A stretch of DNA of 64,000 bases from NCBI GenBank assembly GCA_964615375.1, contig CAZTOW010000006.1, positions 186,001 through 250,000 of the forward strand, read 5' to 3'. Under the pieces are notes generated by a model. It saw only the letters and a list, made by a program, of their open reading frames with translations, had not been told where the DNA came from and made no database searches. A program made the position numbers and the translations under genes. Source of the DNA: CAZKWG01 sp964615375. GTDB lineage: Bacteria > Myxococcota_A > UBA796 > CAZKWG01. Positions 54,449-63,504 of this stretch are shown one piece after another. Position 1 is the first letter of the stretch. Every line of letters begins with the position of its first letter.

Positions 54449-56701
54449 ATGAAGCACCCCATGAAGCACTCCATGCTGCACCTTCCCCTGCTCGCGCTCT
54501 TCGCCCTCCCCGGCTGCGCCTGGATCACCCAGGACGAGCTGGCCACGCGCGCCGACCGCGACGGGGACGGCGTCGAGGCCGCCCAGTTCGGCGGCGGGGA
54601 CTGCGACGACCAGGACAAGGCGGTCTTCCCCGGCGCCGAGGAGCGCTGCAACGACGCCGACGACGACTGCGACGGCGAGATCGACGACGTGGCCCTGGGC
54701 CCGGACACCACCTGGTACGCCGACGCCGACGAGGACGGGGCGGGCGACCCCGACGCTCCCATCGCCAGCTGCGAGGCCCCCGAAGGCGCCGTAGACAACG
54801 CGCTGGACTGCGACGACACGAACGCCGGCGTCAGCCCCTCGGCCGCCGAGCGCTGCGACGAGGTGGACGAGGACTGCGACGGCCAGGTGGACGAGGACGC
54901 CCTCGACGCGCCCCTCTGGTACACCGACGCCGACGGCGACGGCTACGGGGTGGAGGAGGGGGCCCTGAGCGCCTGCTCGGCGCCGGACGGCCGGGTGGCG
55001 AGCGCGGGCGACTGCGACGACCAGGACGCCGCGGCGCACCCTTACGCGGAGGAGGCGTGCTCCGATGAGGACACCAACTGTGACGGCGTGCCCGGCGCCC
55101 AGGACGGCGACGAGGACGGGGTGCGCGGCTGCGACGGCGACTGCGACGACCAGGACGCCCTGGTCTACCCAGGGGCGGAGGAGGTCTGCGACGAGATCGA
55201 CGACGACTGCGACAGCCTCGTCGACGACGAGGACCCCAGCCTGAACACCGAGGGCCTCACCCGCTACTACCCCGACGCGGACGGCGACGGCTTCGGGGAC
55301 GCCGCCGACGCGGGCACGCCGGCCTGCGAGGCCCCCGAGGGCGCGGTGGCCGACGCCTCCGACTGCGACGACGGGAGCGCGGAGATCAGCCCCGCGGACT
55401 ACGAGGTCTGCTCGACGGCGGCCGACGACGACTGCGACGGCGCCACCGACGACTGCTCACTGGCCCTCGACACCCTCGAGCTCAGCTTCCACGGGGAGGA
55501 CGAGGGCGAGCGCGCCGGCCTCGCCCTGGCGGGTGGGCAGGATCTGGACGGCGACGGCGGGGCCGACCTGGCCGTGGGCGCCCCCGACAAGGACGGCGGG
55601 CGCGGCGGCGTCTACGTGGTGATCGGCCCGATGACCGCGTCGAGCGCGCTGGGCGACGCCCCCGCCTGGAAGGGCACGGACAGCGCCGACGAGGCGGGCG
55701 CGAGCCTGGCCGCCCTCGCCGATCAGGACGGCGACGGCCTGGGCGAGCTCCTGGTGGGCGCGCCCGGCGGAGATCAGGCCTACCTGCTGGCTGGACCGGC
55801 CACCGCGGGCGGCGGCCTGAGCGGCGCCGAGGTGATCCTGGACGGCGTGGCCGGCTCGCGCTTCGGCGGGACGCTGGCGGTGGGCGACCTGGACGGGGAC
55901 GAGGTGGAGGATCTCGTCCTGGGCGCGCCGGACGAGCTGGTGGACGGCCTCCTCTCCGACCTGGAGGGCGTGGGCTCCGTCTACACCTTCCTTGGCCCGC
56001 GCGGCGTGGACGCGGACATCGACGACGCCGACGCGCGCTTCCACCGCTCCACCGACGAGGCCGAGTCCTACACCGGGCGAGCCCTGGCCACCTGCGACCC
56101 GGACGGTGACGGCCAGGACGACGTGGTCATCAGCGTCATCGACTACAACACCCTGCGGACCTCGGCCACGCCCCTCGTCCACCTCGTGGAGATGGTGGAC
56201 GGGGAGCTGAGCGAGTCGGAGGCGACGCTGACCCTCACCGGCAGCTCCGGCGAGACCTCCGGGGGCGCGCTGGCCAGCCAGGGGGACGTCAACGGGGACG
56301 GCAAGGACGATCTGCTGGTCGCCGACGTGGACGCCGCCCGCGCCTGGCTCTTCCTCGGGCCGAGCAGCTCGGAGAGCCTGAGCGGGGCCGACGCCCGCCT
56401 GGAGGGCGAGGGCGACTTCGGGCTCTCCGTCGCGCTGATCCCCGATCTGGAGGGAGACGGCGACGACGAGCTGCTGGTGGGCGGGGCCAACGCCGCGGCC
56501 CTCTGGTACGGCGGCGCCCTGACCGGGACGCTGGACGAGCCCGACCTCACCCTGGGTGGCGACGGCAGCGCCGACGAGAGCGGCGCGGCCCTGTCCGCGG
56601 GCGACGCCGACGACGACGGCCTGCCCGATCTGTACATCGGCGCCCCCGGGGCGCGATCGGACCTGGGCCTGGTCTACCTCGTGCCCGGCTCGCCGCTCTG
56701 A
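54449..56701 (+). CDS. MopE-type / FG-GAP calcium-binding lipoprotein
   Basis: A 750-residue surface lipoprotein (lipobox LPGC, Cys23). Residues 35-335 contain five MopE-type repeats, each with a D-x-D-x-D-G site followed by DCDD and an E-x-C-x-D-x-x-D-x-D-C-D block (for example DADGDGYG, DCDDQDA, ERCDEVDEDCDG); these bind calcium and are Cys-linked. Residues 345-750 carry about seven FG-GAP/integrin-alpha repeats (GDLDGDEVEDLVLGAPDE, GDVNGDGKDDLLV), which form a beta-propeller. Third gene of the kinase unit. Likely adhesion or matrix binding. Confidence 0.82.
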   Translation: MKHPMKHSMLHLPLLALFALPGCAWITQDELATRADRDGDGVEAAQFGGGDCDDQDKAVFPGAEERCNDADDDCDGEIDDVALGPDTTWYADADEDGAGDPDAPIASCEAPEGAVDNALDCDDTNAGVSPSAAERCDEVDEDCDGQVDEDALDAPLWYTDADGDGYGVEEGALSACSAPDGRVASAGDCDDQDAAAHPYAEEACSDEDTNCDGVPGAQDGDEDGVRGCDGDCDDQDALVYPGAEEVCDEIDDDCDSLVDDEDPSLNTEGLTRYYPDADGDGFGDAADAGTPACEAPEGAVADASDCDDGSAEISPADYEVCSTAADDDCDGATDDCSLALDTLELSFHGEDEGERAGLALAGGQDLDGDGGADLAVGAPDKDGGRGGVYVVIGPMTASSALGDAPAWKGTDSADEAGASLAALADQDGDGLGELLVGAPGGDQAYLLAGPATAGGGLSGAEVILDGVAGSRFGGTLAVGDLDGDEVEDLVLGAPDELVDGLLSDLEGVGSVYTFLGPRGVDADIDDADARFHRSTDEAESYTGRALATCDPDGDGQDDVVISVIDYNTLRTSATPLVHLVEMVDGELSESEATLTLTGSSGETSGGALASQGDVNGDGKDDLLVADVDAARAWLFLGPSSSESLSGADARLEGEGDFGLSVALIPDLEGDGDDELLVGGANAAALWYGGALTGTLDEPDLTLGGDGSADESGAALSAGDADDDGLPDLYIGAPGARSDLGLVYLVPGSPL

Positions 56702-57672
56702 CCCGCGCGCCCATCGATCTCGGCCTCCTCCACCCTCAGGCGTAGGAAGCGGGAGCGCTTCTCGATGCACCAGGGATCGAAGCCGCCGGCCTCCAGATCC
56801 TTGCGGGCGCGGAAGACCAGCACGTTGACCGCCGAGCCGCTGGCCCCGCCCCGCCCCCAGATGCCGTGCGCCGTCTCGGCCTCGGTCAGCCAGCCGCGCT
56901 CCAGCTCGGGCAGCCCGGCGCGCGTGTCGTCGCGCAGCTTCCGCCCCAGCAGGTAGAGCAGGATGGCCCGGGTCTCGGCCCGGACCTCGACGATCTGCCC
57001 GGTCTCGCGGTTGCTGAGGACGGCGCTGGGGCCGGCGGGCCCGTCCAGGCGCGCGGAGAGCCGGTAGGGGTAGCTCGCCGCGCTCAGCTCGCGGGTGAGC
57101 CCCGGCTCGCCCTCGGGCGCCCGCAGGCGGAAGGCGCGGCCGGAGACGACGAACTCCTCGTCCGGGCGCAGCAGGCGATCCTCGGCGTCCGCGCCCAGCC
57201 AGACCTCTCCCGTGGCGTGGACGATGAGCACGGCGGCGATGGGCGGCGCCCCCGGGATGCTGATGTCGGCGGTGTGCTCGCCGCCCAGGGTGAAGCGCTC
57301 CTTCCACAGCGGGAAGGCGGCCCCCGACTCGACGTCCTCCACCAGCAGGCGCCCCTCGGGCGGCTCCGAGCCGAGCGGGCGGGTCTCCACCACCCGGAGC
57401 CGCGTGGTGAGCCCGAGCTCGACCAGGTCCCCGGGCTGCAGCTCGCCGCGCCCGTGCAGGGCCGCGCCGTTGACCCGGGTCCCGTTCCGGCTGCGCAGGT
57501 CCTCCACGAAGAGGTGCCCGTCGCCGTACCAGATCGCCAGATGCCGCGTCGAGACGCCCTCATCCTGGAGGACGAGGTCACACTGGCGCCCCCGCCCCAG
57601 GAAGAGCACACGACCGCCCACCCGGACGCGCGGGCCGGGCTGGGCTCCGACGAGCAGCTCGAGCTCATACAT
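56674..57672 (-). CDS. FHA domain protein with C-terminal winged helix
   Basis: A 332-residue cytoplasmic protein. Residues 1-100 are a complete FHA domain with the phosphothreonine-binding residues GRGRQCDLVLQDEGVSTRHLAI (Arg and Ser-x-x-His) and LRSRNGTRVNG. A second FHA-like fold may lie at about 105-195. Residues 225-320 resemble an OmpR/PhoB-type winged helix (AVNVLVFRARKDLEAGGFDPW, FLRLRVEE). Such proteins link Ser/Thr kinases to transcription. Last gene of the helicase-rluA-FHA unit and convergent with the kinase unit, with a 28-base overlap. Confidence 0.85.
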   Translation of the reverse strand: MYELELLVGAQPGPRVRVGGRVLFLGRGRQCDLVLQDEGVSTRHLAIWYGDGHLFVEDLRSRNGTRVNGAALHGRGELQPGDLVELGLTTRLRVVETRPLGSEPPEGRLLVEDVESGAAFPLWKERFTLGGEHTADISIPGAPPIAAVLIVHATGEVWLGADAEDRLLRPDEEFVVSGRAFRLRAPEGEPGLTRELSAASYPYRLSARLDGPAGPSAVLSNRETGQIVEVRAETRAILLYLLGRKLRDDTRAGLPELERGWLTEAETAHGIWGRGGASGSAVNVLVFRARKDLEAGGFDPWCIEKRSRFLRLRVEEAEIDGRAGQSGEPGTR

Positions 57673-57681
57673 GCAGGCAGG

Positions 57682-58407
57682 CTATCCCATCGGAGAGACG
57701 CCGGGGAGCACAGGGGGCCACCACGCGGGCGGCGGGCAGCGCGCGGCGGGGAGCTCCGGGTGCCGGACCCCGAGGTGATGGAGCAGGAAGGGCGCGCCCT
57801 CGGGGAGCCCCGGGAGATCGGTTGCGCCGAGCGGCTCCCCTCCCCCGTAGATCCGGTCCCCGCGCAGGGCGAGGCCCACCGAGGCCGCGTGAACCCGGAT
57901 CTGGTGCATGACGCCGGTGCGGATGCTGGCCTCCCACAGGCCGCCGAGCGCGGTGCGCCCCACCCGGCGCAGGCGCGTCTCGGCCTCGTACCAGCGCCCG
58001 CGGTGCGGGGTCTGGGCCCCGCGCTGCGCCACCATGCGGTCGCGGCGGCGGGAGTCATGGGCCAGGGGGGCGCGGACGGTGTGCTGGTCCCAGGGCACCT
58101 CCCGCGCGCTCAGGAACAGGTAGCGTTTGTCCAGGGACTTCGCCGCGAAGAGCCCGCGCAGCCAGCCCAGGGCCTCCGGGTCCCGCGCCACCAGCAGCGC
58201 CCCGCTGGTCGGGTTGTCCAACCGGTGCGCGATCCCGCCCTCGAAGCCCTCGGGGAAGGGCTGGGCCCCCAGCTCCGGCCGCAGGGTCAGCAGGCGGGCC
58301 AGCGCGCAGTCCCCCGCCCGGTCGGCGTGGGGCGGGAAGACCGGGAGGCCGGCGGGCTTGACCACGACCAGCAGGCGCCCGGTCTCCGCGAGGAGGGCCA
58401 GGCTCAC
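57682..58407 (-). CDS. RluA-type RNA pseudouridine synthase
   Basis: A 241-residue single-domain pseudouridine synthase: ETGRLLVVVKPAGLPV at the start, catalytic motif IAHRLDNPTSGALLVARD (Asp of H-R-L-D), KRYLFL, and TGVMHQIRVHAASVGLALRGDRIYG near the end. No S4 domain. Converts uridine to pseudouridine in rRNA or tRNA. GTG 58407 overlaps the helicase stop by four bases, so the two RNA enzymes are made together. Confidence 0.9.
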   Translation of the reverse strand: MSLALLAETGRLLVVVKPAGLPVFPPHADRAGDCALARLLTLRPELGAQPFPEGFEGGIAHRLDNPTSGALLVARDPEALGWLRGLFAAKSLDKRYLFLSAREVPWDQHTVRAPLAHDSRRRDRMVAQRGAQTPHRGRWYEAETRLRRVGRTALGGLWEASIRTGVMHQIRVHAASVGLALRGDRIYGGGEPLGATDLPGLPEGAPFLLHHLGVRHPELPAARCPPPAWWPPVLPGVSPMG

Positions 58408-60797
58408 GCGCTCCTCCGGCCCTTCTGGACGCGCGGACGTCCAGAGGGGGGTCGAATGTGCAGACCGTCCGGGCGGCGCGGCCAGCCCAGCGCCTCCACC
58501 ACCGCGGGCAGGGCCTCGGGCTCGAGCTCGAGCACGCGGGCCACGGCCGGGGGCGGGGCGAAGGGGCCCGCGTTGGCGGCGGCGCGCAGGCGGGCGAGGG
58601 CCTCCTCCAGCCGGTCCTGGCGGAGCGCTCGGGGGCCCGCGGCGGCGTAGCCCATGGGCAGCAGGGCGGTGGGGTCGCCGGCGAAGGCGAAGGAGGCGGC
58701 GCCGCCCGAGAGGACCGGCGCCCTCCCCCGCCAGCAGGCCCAGAGCAGGGCGCGGATCCGGGTCGCCTCCGGCTCCAGCAGCGGCGCGGCGTAGACCACC
58801 GCCGTCCCCAGCCGCACCCCCATCGCCGCCAGCCCACGGCGGTCGGCCGGCGTGAGCACCTCCAGGCGATCCTCCGCCTCCGCCCGCCACACCGAGCCGA
58901 GACCCTGCTCCAGCAGGAAGACCAGCCCCCTGCCCGCGGGCCCCAGCTCCCCCAGCTCCGGGCCGCGCAGCGGGGCCAGCAGGCGGGCGGCGGCGTCCCG
59001 GCTCCAGGCCACCAGGCGCCGGTGGACGCGCTGGCGCGCCCCGGGGCCCAGCAGGGGGAGCTCGTCCATGCGCACCTGCGGCAGCGTGAGCTCGTCCCCG
59101 GTCACCCAGCGCCCCAGGCGCCCGCCCTCCCAGCGGAGCCCGCCCTCGTCGTCCAGGAGGATCGCCTCGAAGGGCGCCTCCACCATGGCCTCGACCCGGC
59201 GGTCCAGCTCCTCGCGGAGCCCCTCGCGCAGCACCCGCCAGCCGGCCTTGTCGGCGGGGTGGGAGGCGGTGAAGGTGAGCCCGCGCAGGCTCCCCAGCGC
59301 GTGGCCCGCCGCGTCCACCGCGCCCTCCTGGCCGATCCTCGGCGTCGGCGCGCGCCCCCCGCCCACCAGGGCCATGGTGCGCCGGTCCACGAAGCGCTCG
59401 GTGAGGCGGTGGTGCAGGGCGTCGCTCAGGCGGTCCTCGATGTCGCGGGTGCGCTCCTGCCAGGCGCGATCCCCGATCCAGGCGGCGTGGAAGGAGATGG
59501 AGGTCCAGGTGCGGATCTGGGCGATGCGCACCAGCAGGGTCTCCAGGTCGCCGTCGCTCTGGTCGAGCGGGGCGATCTCGGCCTGCAGCCAGTCGGGGTC
59601 CAGGCGTTCGCGCGGCCCGGTGAGCTGGCGCCAGAGCTCCAGCAGCAGGCGGGTGTGGTCGGCGGTCAGCGTCTGCTGGAAGTCGGGCAGGCGGCAGATC
59701 TCCCAGAGCAGGGCGACGCGCTCGGGGGTGGTCGCCGCGGCGCGCACGCTCGGGTGCCCGGCCAGCTCGGTCAGCGCGTCCACGTCGGTGGTGCGCGGCG
59801 CGGCCCGGTAGATCCGGGCGGGCGGGGGGCGGCGCAGGCTCTCCAGCAGGGCCTGGGGCGAGGAGAGGTCCAGCTCCGGACTCCGCCAGTAGGCGGCCTT
59901 CATCGGTGGGAAGCGGTGGCTCTCCAGGGCCAGGATCCAGTCCGGGGGCAGCTCGCCCGCCGCGTCCAGGGTCCCGAAGGTCCCGTCCCGCCGGAAACGC
60001 CCCGCGCGCCCGGCGATCTGCGCCAGCTCGGGCACCGTCAGCGCCCGCGTCTCGCGCCCGTCCCACTTGGACAGGCTGGCGAAGGCGACGTGCTCGATGT
60101 CCATGTTCAGGCCCATGCCGATCGCGTCGGTGGCGACCAGCCAGGGCACCTCCCCGGACTGGTAGAGGGCCACCTGGGCGTTGCGCGTGCGGGGCGAGAG
60201 CGCGCCCATCACCACCGCCGCCCCGCCGTGCCGGCGCCGCAGGGCGTCGGCCAGCCGGTAGACCTCGTCCGCGGAGAACGCGATCAGCGCGCTGCGGGGC
60301 GGCAGGCGCTCCAGCGGTCGCACCCCCGCCCAGCGCAGGCGGGAGAGCCGGTCCAGGCGCTCCACCTCCACCGTGGGGACCATGGATCGCAGCAGGGGCT
60401 CGGCCGTGTCCGAGCCGAGCAGCCAGGTCTCGCGGAACCCGCGCGCCCGCAGCACGCGATCGGTGAAGGTGTGGCCGCGCTCGCGGTGGCCGATGAGCTG
60501 CACCTCGTCGATGGCCAGGAAGTCCACCGGGCGGTCCAGCGGCATGGACTCCGTCGTGCAGACCCAGTAGCGGGGGCGGGCCGGGACGCGCTTCTCCTCG
60601 CCCGTCACCAGCGCCACCTGCTCCTCGCCCACCTCCGCGCTGACGCGGTCATAGACCTCGCGCGCCAGGAGTCTGAGCGGCAGGCCGATCATCCCCGTGC
60701 GGTGCCCCAGCATGCGCCGGATGGCGCGCCAGGTCTTCCCCGTGTTGGTCGGGCCCAGCAGGGCGCGCAGGGGCTGGCTGTGATCCTCCGCGAACAT
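58404..60797 (-). CDS. Suv3-like ATP-dependent RNA helicase
   Basis: A 797-residue superfamily 2 helicase close to mitochondrial Suv3/SUPV3L1 and its proteobacterial relatives. Walker A is GPTNTGKT, the Suv3 form; DEVQ replaces DEAD (AIDEVQLIGHRERGHTFTDRVL); later motifs are LIAFSADEVY, VATDAIGMGLNMDI and QIAGRAGR. The C-terminal third is helical with a basic tail (GRPRVQKGRRSA). In organelles Suv3 works with PNPase in RNA decay; here it is coupled to an RluA-type enzyme. Starts 17 bases after the small membrane protein gene. Confidence 0.9.
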   Translation of the reverse strand: MFAEDHSQPLRALLGPTNTGKTWRAIRRMLGHRTGMIGLPLRLLAREVYDRVSAEVGEEQVALVTGEEKRVPARPRYWVCTTESMPLDRPVDFLAIDEVQLIGHRERGHTFTDRVLRARGFRETWLLGSDTAEPLLRSMVPTVEVERLDRLSRLRWAGVRPLERLPPRSALIAFSADEVYRLADALRRRHGGAAVVMGALSPRTRNAQVALYQSGEVPWLVATDAIGMGLNMDIEHVAFASLSKWDGRETRALTVPELAQIAGRAGRFRRDGTFGTLDAAGELPPDWILALESHRFPPMKAAYWRSPELDLSSPQALLESLRRPPPARIYRAAPRTTDVDALTELAGHPSVRAAATTPERVALLWEICRLPDFQQTLTADHTRLLLELWRQLTGPRERLDPDWLQAEIAPLDQSDGDLETLLVRIAQIRTWTSISFHAAWIGDRAWQERTRDIEDRLSDALHHRLTERFVDRRTMALVGGGRAPTPRIGQEGAVDAAGHALGSLRGLTFTASHPADKAGWRVLREGLREELDRRVEAMVEAPFEAILLDDEGGLRWEGGRLGRWVTGDELTLPQVRMDELPLLGPGARQRVHRRLVAWSRDAAARLLAPLRGPELGELGPAGRGLVFLLEQGLGSVWRAEAEDRLEVLTPADRRGLAAMGVRLGTAVVYAAPLLEPEATRIRALLWACWRGRAPVLSGGAASFAFAGDPTALLPMGYAAAGPRALRQDRLEEALARLRAAANAGPFAPPPAVARVLELEPEALPAVVEALGWPRRPDGLHIRPPSGRPRVQKGRRSA

Positions 60798-60814
60798 GGT
60801 GAAGGGGCCTCAGA

Positions 60815-61168
60815 TCACAGCAGCCCGTAGCGGTCGCCCAGCCAGGCCAGGACCCCGGCCAGCGCGAGCACGCTGAACAGCACCGCCGAGAGCCGGCCGG
60901 GGCGCCCCACCGCGTGCAGGTCGAGCGAGATGACCTCCCAGGAGCCGATGGCGACGATCAGCAGCCCGAGCGCCCCCACCGGGCTGTGCCCACGAAAGAC
61001 CCAGAGCAGCAGCGGCGCCAGCGCGACCGCGAAGTGACCCACGATGGCGACGAGGACCGGGAAGAGCCCAAAGTCACGCACGAAGGGCAGGGCGAACTGC
61101 TCCACCCACAGCGGATATCCTGACGGCTCGACCGGGTGCAGCGGGGTGGGGGCTTCGGGCTGGTCCAC
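60815..61168 (-). CDS. Small three-helix membrane protein
   Basis: A 117-residue protein with hydrophobic segments at about 33-58, 64-82 and 92-110 and a short acidic N-terminus. GTG start at 61168. No family recognised. First gene of the unit leading to the helicase; divergent from the histidine-kinase-like gene. Confidence 0.6.
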   Translation of the reverse strand: MDQPEAPTPLHPVEPSGYPLWVEQFALPFVRDFGLFPVLVAIVGHFAVALAPLLLWVFRGHSPVGALGLLIVAIGSWEVISLDLHAVGRPGRLSAVLFSVLALAGVLAWLGDRYGLL

Positions 61169-61299
61169 GCCTGGGGCCTCGCGGGTGAAAGAAGAGGCTA
61201 TCGGCTCCGCGCACCGCGCGCACGGGGCGGCCTCTGGCGACCCGGACTTTCACGCCCTGGCGCCCTCGCCCACGGCGGCTTGCCTCGAAGATTGGTTTC

Positions 61300-63504
61300 A
61301 TGTCAGAACAGCTTGCTGTGGCCCAGCTCAAAATACAACAAATTCGCCTGAGACTGGCCCGTGGTGTGCTCGTGGCAGCCACCCTGGGCCTGCTCGCGTC
61401 GCTGTCCACGCTGACGGGTCAGTGGCTGAGCGCGCCGGTGCGCGACGCGATCGGGGCGATCAGCGCCCACCCTCAGCTCCCGGTGGTGGTGGTGCGCGCG
61501 AGCGACCTGGGAGCGGCGGTTCGCGCGGCCCGGGAGGCCGGGGCGTTGGACGTGTGGGCGGCCTTCCCGGAGGGGGACCCGCGGCTGAGCGGGGCGCGGC
61601 CCGATCCCGAGACGTTGCGTTACGGTCGAGACGGGCGCGTCCGGTACGACGGCGACACGCGGCTCCCGCTGCCCGAGGCGTTGAGGGGGCTCACGCGGCT
61701 CAACCTGGACCAGCTCGGCGCGGGCACCCCGGACACGCTGCTGCGCGGCCAGCGGGCGGTGGTGGTCTCCTCCGATCCGGCCGTGGGGCGCAGGGAGGCG
61801 GCCCCGGGCGATCCCGCCCCCGTCGATCGCGGGGAGCTCCTGGCGGTGGCCCTGGGCGTGGCCGCCGCGGGGGGCGAGCTCCGCTCTGTGCCCATCCTGG
61901 TGGCCGCGGGCCTGGTGGGGGCGCTGGCGACGATCTGGAGCCTCTCGCTGAACCGCATGACCCCGCTCCGCGGCATCGCGCTCTCGGGCAGCCTGGTCGC
62001 CACCTCGCTGGGCGCCACGCTGCTGGCGCGCGGGCAAGGGCTGGATCTGCCCGTCGGCGGCCTGGTCTTCGCCGCGGCAGGGCCGCTGGTCGCCCGCCTC
62101 GGGCTGGTGGTCCGCGACACCTGGCACGCGCTGGAGGCCCTGCGCTTCTCGCTGGCCTCCGCCCCCGCCGACCCGAGCGTCCCCACCGGGCTCCAGGCCC
62201 TGCCGGCCATGGTGGAGACGCAGCTCCTGGGGGTGGGCGCCGCGGTCTGGCGGCGCGGGGCGGACGGGAGGCCGGAGCTCCTGGCCGAGCGCGGGGAGCC
62301 GCGGCCCGAGCCGCTGACGCAGCTCCCTGTCGCCACCGTCGTCCACCCTGGCGAGATCGTCGAGCCCATCCGCGAGGGCGGCGAGGTCGTGGGGGCCCTC
62401 TGTCTCCGATCCGCCAGCGAGCTCCCGGCCAACGCCCCGACCGTCGCCCACTCCCTGGCCAACCGCCTGCACGCCGAGGACGCCCTCTCCCGCTGGGAGC
62501 CCGACCCCTGGCTCCGCGAGCTGGACGCGGCCCGGATCGCGGCGCTGCGCCTCGCCGCCCGCGCCGCCCGCTGGGAGGGCTTCCTGGAGAGCGGGAGCGC
62601 GAGCCTCGGGGTGTTCGGGCTGGCCGGCGAGCTCCAGAGCGGCTCGTCCGCGCTGCGGGCCCTGCTGACCGATCCCTCGCGCCCCCCGCTGCTGGTGGCC
62701 CTGGACGCCCTGGCGGCGGCGGAGCCTACCAGCGTCGTCGCCGCCGTGCGCGAGGTGCTGAGCGGGGCCCGGGAAGCGCGCCTCCCCGGTCGGGACGAGC
62801 GCCAGGAGATCGTCCTGCTGGGCCTGGGCTCCCCCCCGCGGGAGGCCCTCCTGCTCCAGGTCCACGACGTCACGCCCCACCGCCGCCTGGACGCGCTGAA
62901 GTCCTCGATCATCAGCTCCGCCAGCTTCCAGACCCGCAACGCGCTCTCCGCCATCGCCGGATACGCGGCGATGATGGCGGGCATCGAGGATCGCCCGCGC
63001 CGCAAGGACCTGGAGCGCCGCATCCGCGCCCAGGTGGACCGGGTCAGCGGCCTGCACGAGCGCGCCGAGTCCCTGGTCTACGCCGACCCGCACACCGAGC
63101 CCATCTCCCCGGTCTACCTGCGGGAGTGCGTGCTGAGCGTGGTGCGCGCGCTGGACCCCGACCGTCAGGCCCGGCTCAGCCTGGAGCTGCCCGAGGTGGA
63201 CAGCCCCGTGTCCGGGCGCGCGGCGGGGCTGGCGCACGCCATCCACCTGCTGCTGGCCGAGCTCTCCGAGGGCGGCAACACCCGCGTCAGCCTGCGCTCG
63301 GAGGCCGAGGGGATGCTGCTGGTGGTGGATGACGACGGCGGCGGGCTCACCGAGCCGCTCTTCCAGCGCCTGCTGGGCGAGGGGCAGCTCTCCAGCGCCC
63401 CCGCGGTGCTGCGCCGGGCCATCCTCGAGATGGAGGGCAGCTTCCTGGCCCGCTCCACCCAGGGTGTGGGCTCCAGCTTCGAGATCCGGCTCCGATACTA
63501 CTGA
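61300..63504 (+). CDS. Histidine-kinase-like membrane protein lacking the phospho-acceptor His
   Basis: A 734-residue protein. Hydrophobic segment at 22-45, a CHASE2-like sensor remnant (about 50-190), further helices at 200-265, a GAF-like region (about 300-390), and a C-terminal kinase-like core. The dimerisation helix reads DALKSSIISSASFQTRNALSAIAGY where active enzymes have S-H-E-L-R-T-P-L: His is replaced by Phe and Glu by Gln. The ATPase part keeps VDDDGGGL (G1) and GVGSSFEIRL (G2), but the N box is LLAELSEGGN without the usual Asn at its place. Probably a scaffold or sensor that does not autophosphorylate. Its stop is directly followed by the PgsC-like start. Confidence 0.75.
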   Translation: MSEQLAVAQLKIQQIRLRLARGVLVAATLGLLASLSTLTGQWLSAPVRDAIGAISAHPQLPVVVVRASDLGAAVRAAREAGALDVWAAFPEGDPRLSGARPDPETLRYGRDGRVRYDGDTRLPLPEALRGLTRLNLDQLGAGTPDTLLRGQRAVVVSSDPAVGRREAAPGDPAPVDRGELLAVALGVAAAGGELRSVPILVAAGLVGALATIWSLSLNRMTPLRGIALSGSLVATSLGATLLARGQGLDLPVGGLVFAAAGPLVARLGLVVRDTWHALEALRFSLASAPADPSVPTGLQALPAMVETQLLGVGAAVWRRGADGRPELLAERGEPRPEPLTQLPVATVVHPGEIVEPIREGGEVVGALCLRSASELPANAPTVAHSLANRLHAEDALSRWEPDPWLRELDAARIAALRLAARAARWEGFLESGSASLGVFGLAGELQSGSSALRALLTDPSRPPLLVALDALAAAEPTSVVAAVREVLSGAREARLPGRDERQEIVLLGLGSPPREALLLQVHDVTPHRRLDALKSSIISSASFQTRNALSAIAGYAAMMAGIEDRPRRKDLERRIRAQVDRVSGLHERAESLVYADPHTEPISPVYLRECVLSVVRALDPDRQARLSLELPEVDSPVSGRAAGLAHAIHLLLAELSEGGNTRVSLRSEAEGMLLVVDDDGGGLTEPLFQRLLGEGQLSSAPAVLRRAILEMEGSFLARSTQGVGSSFEIRLRYY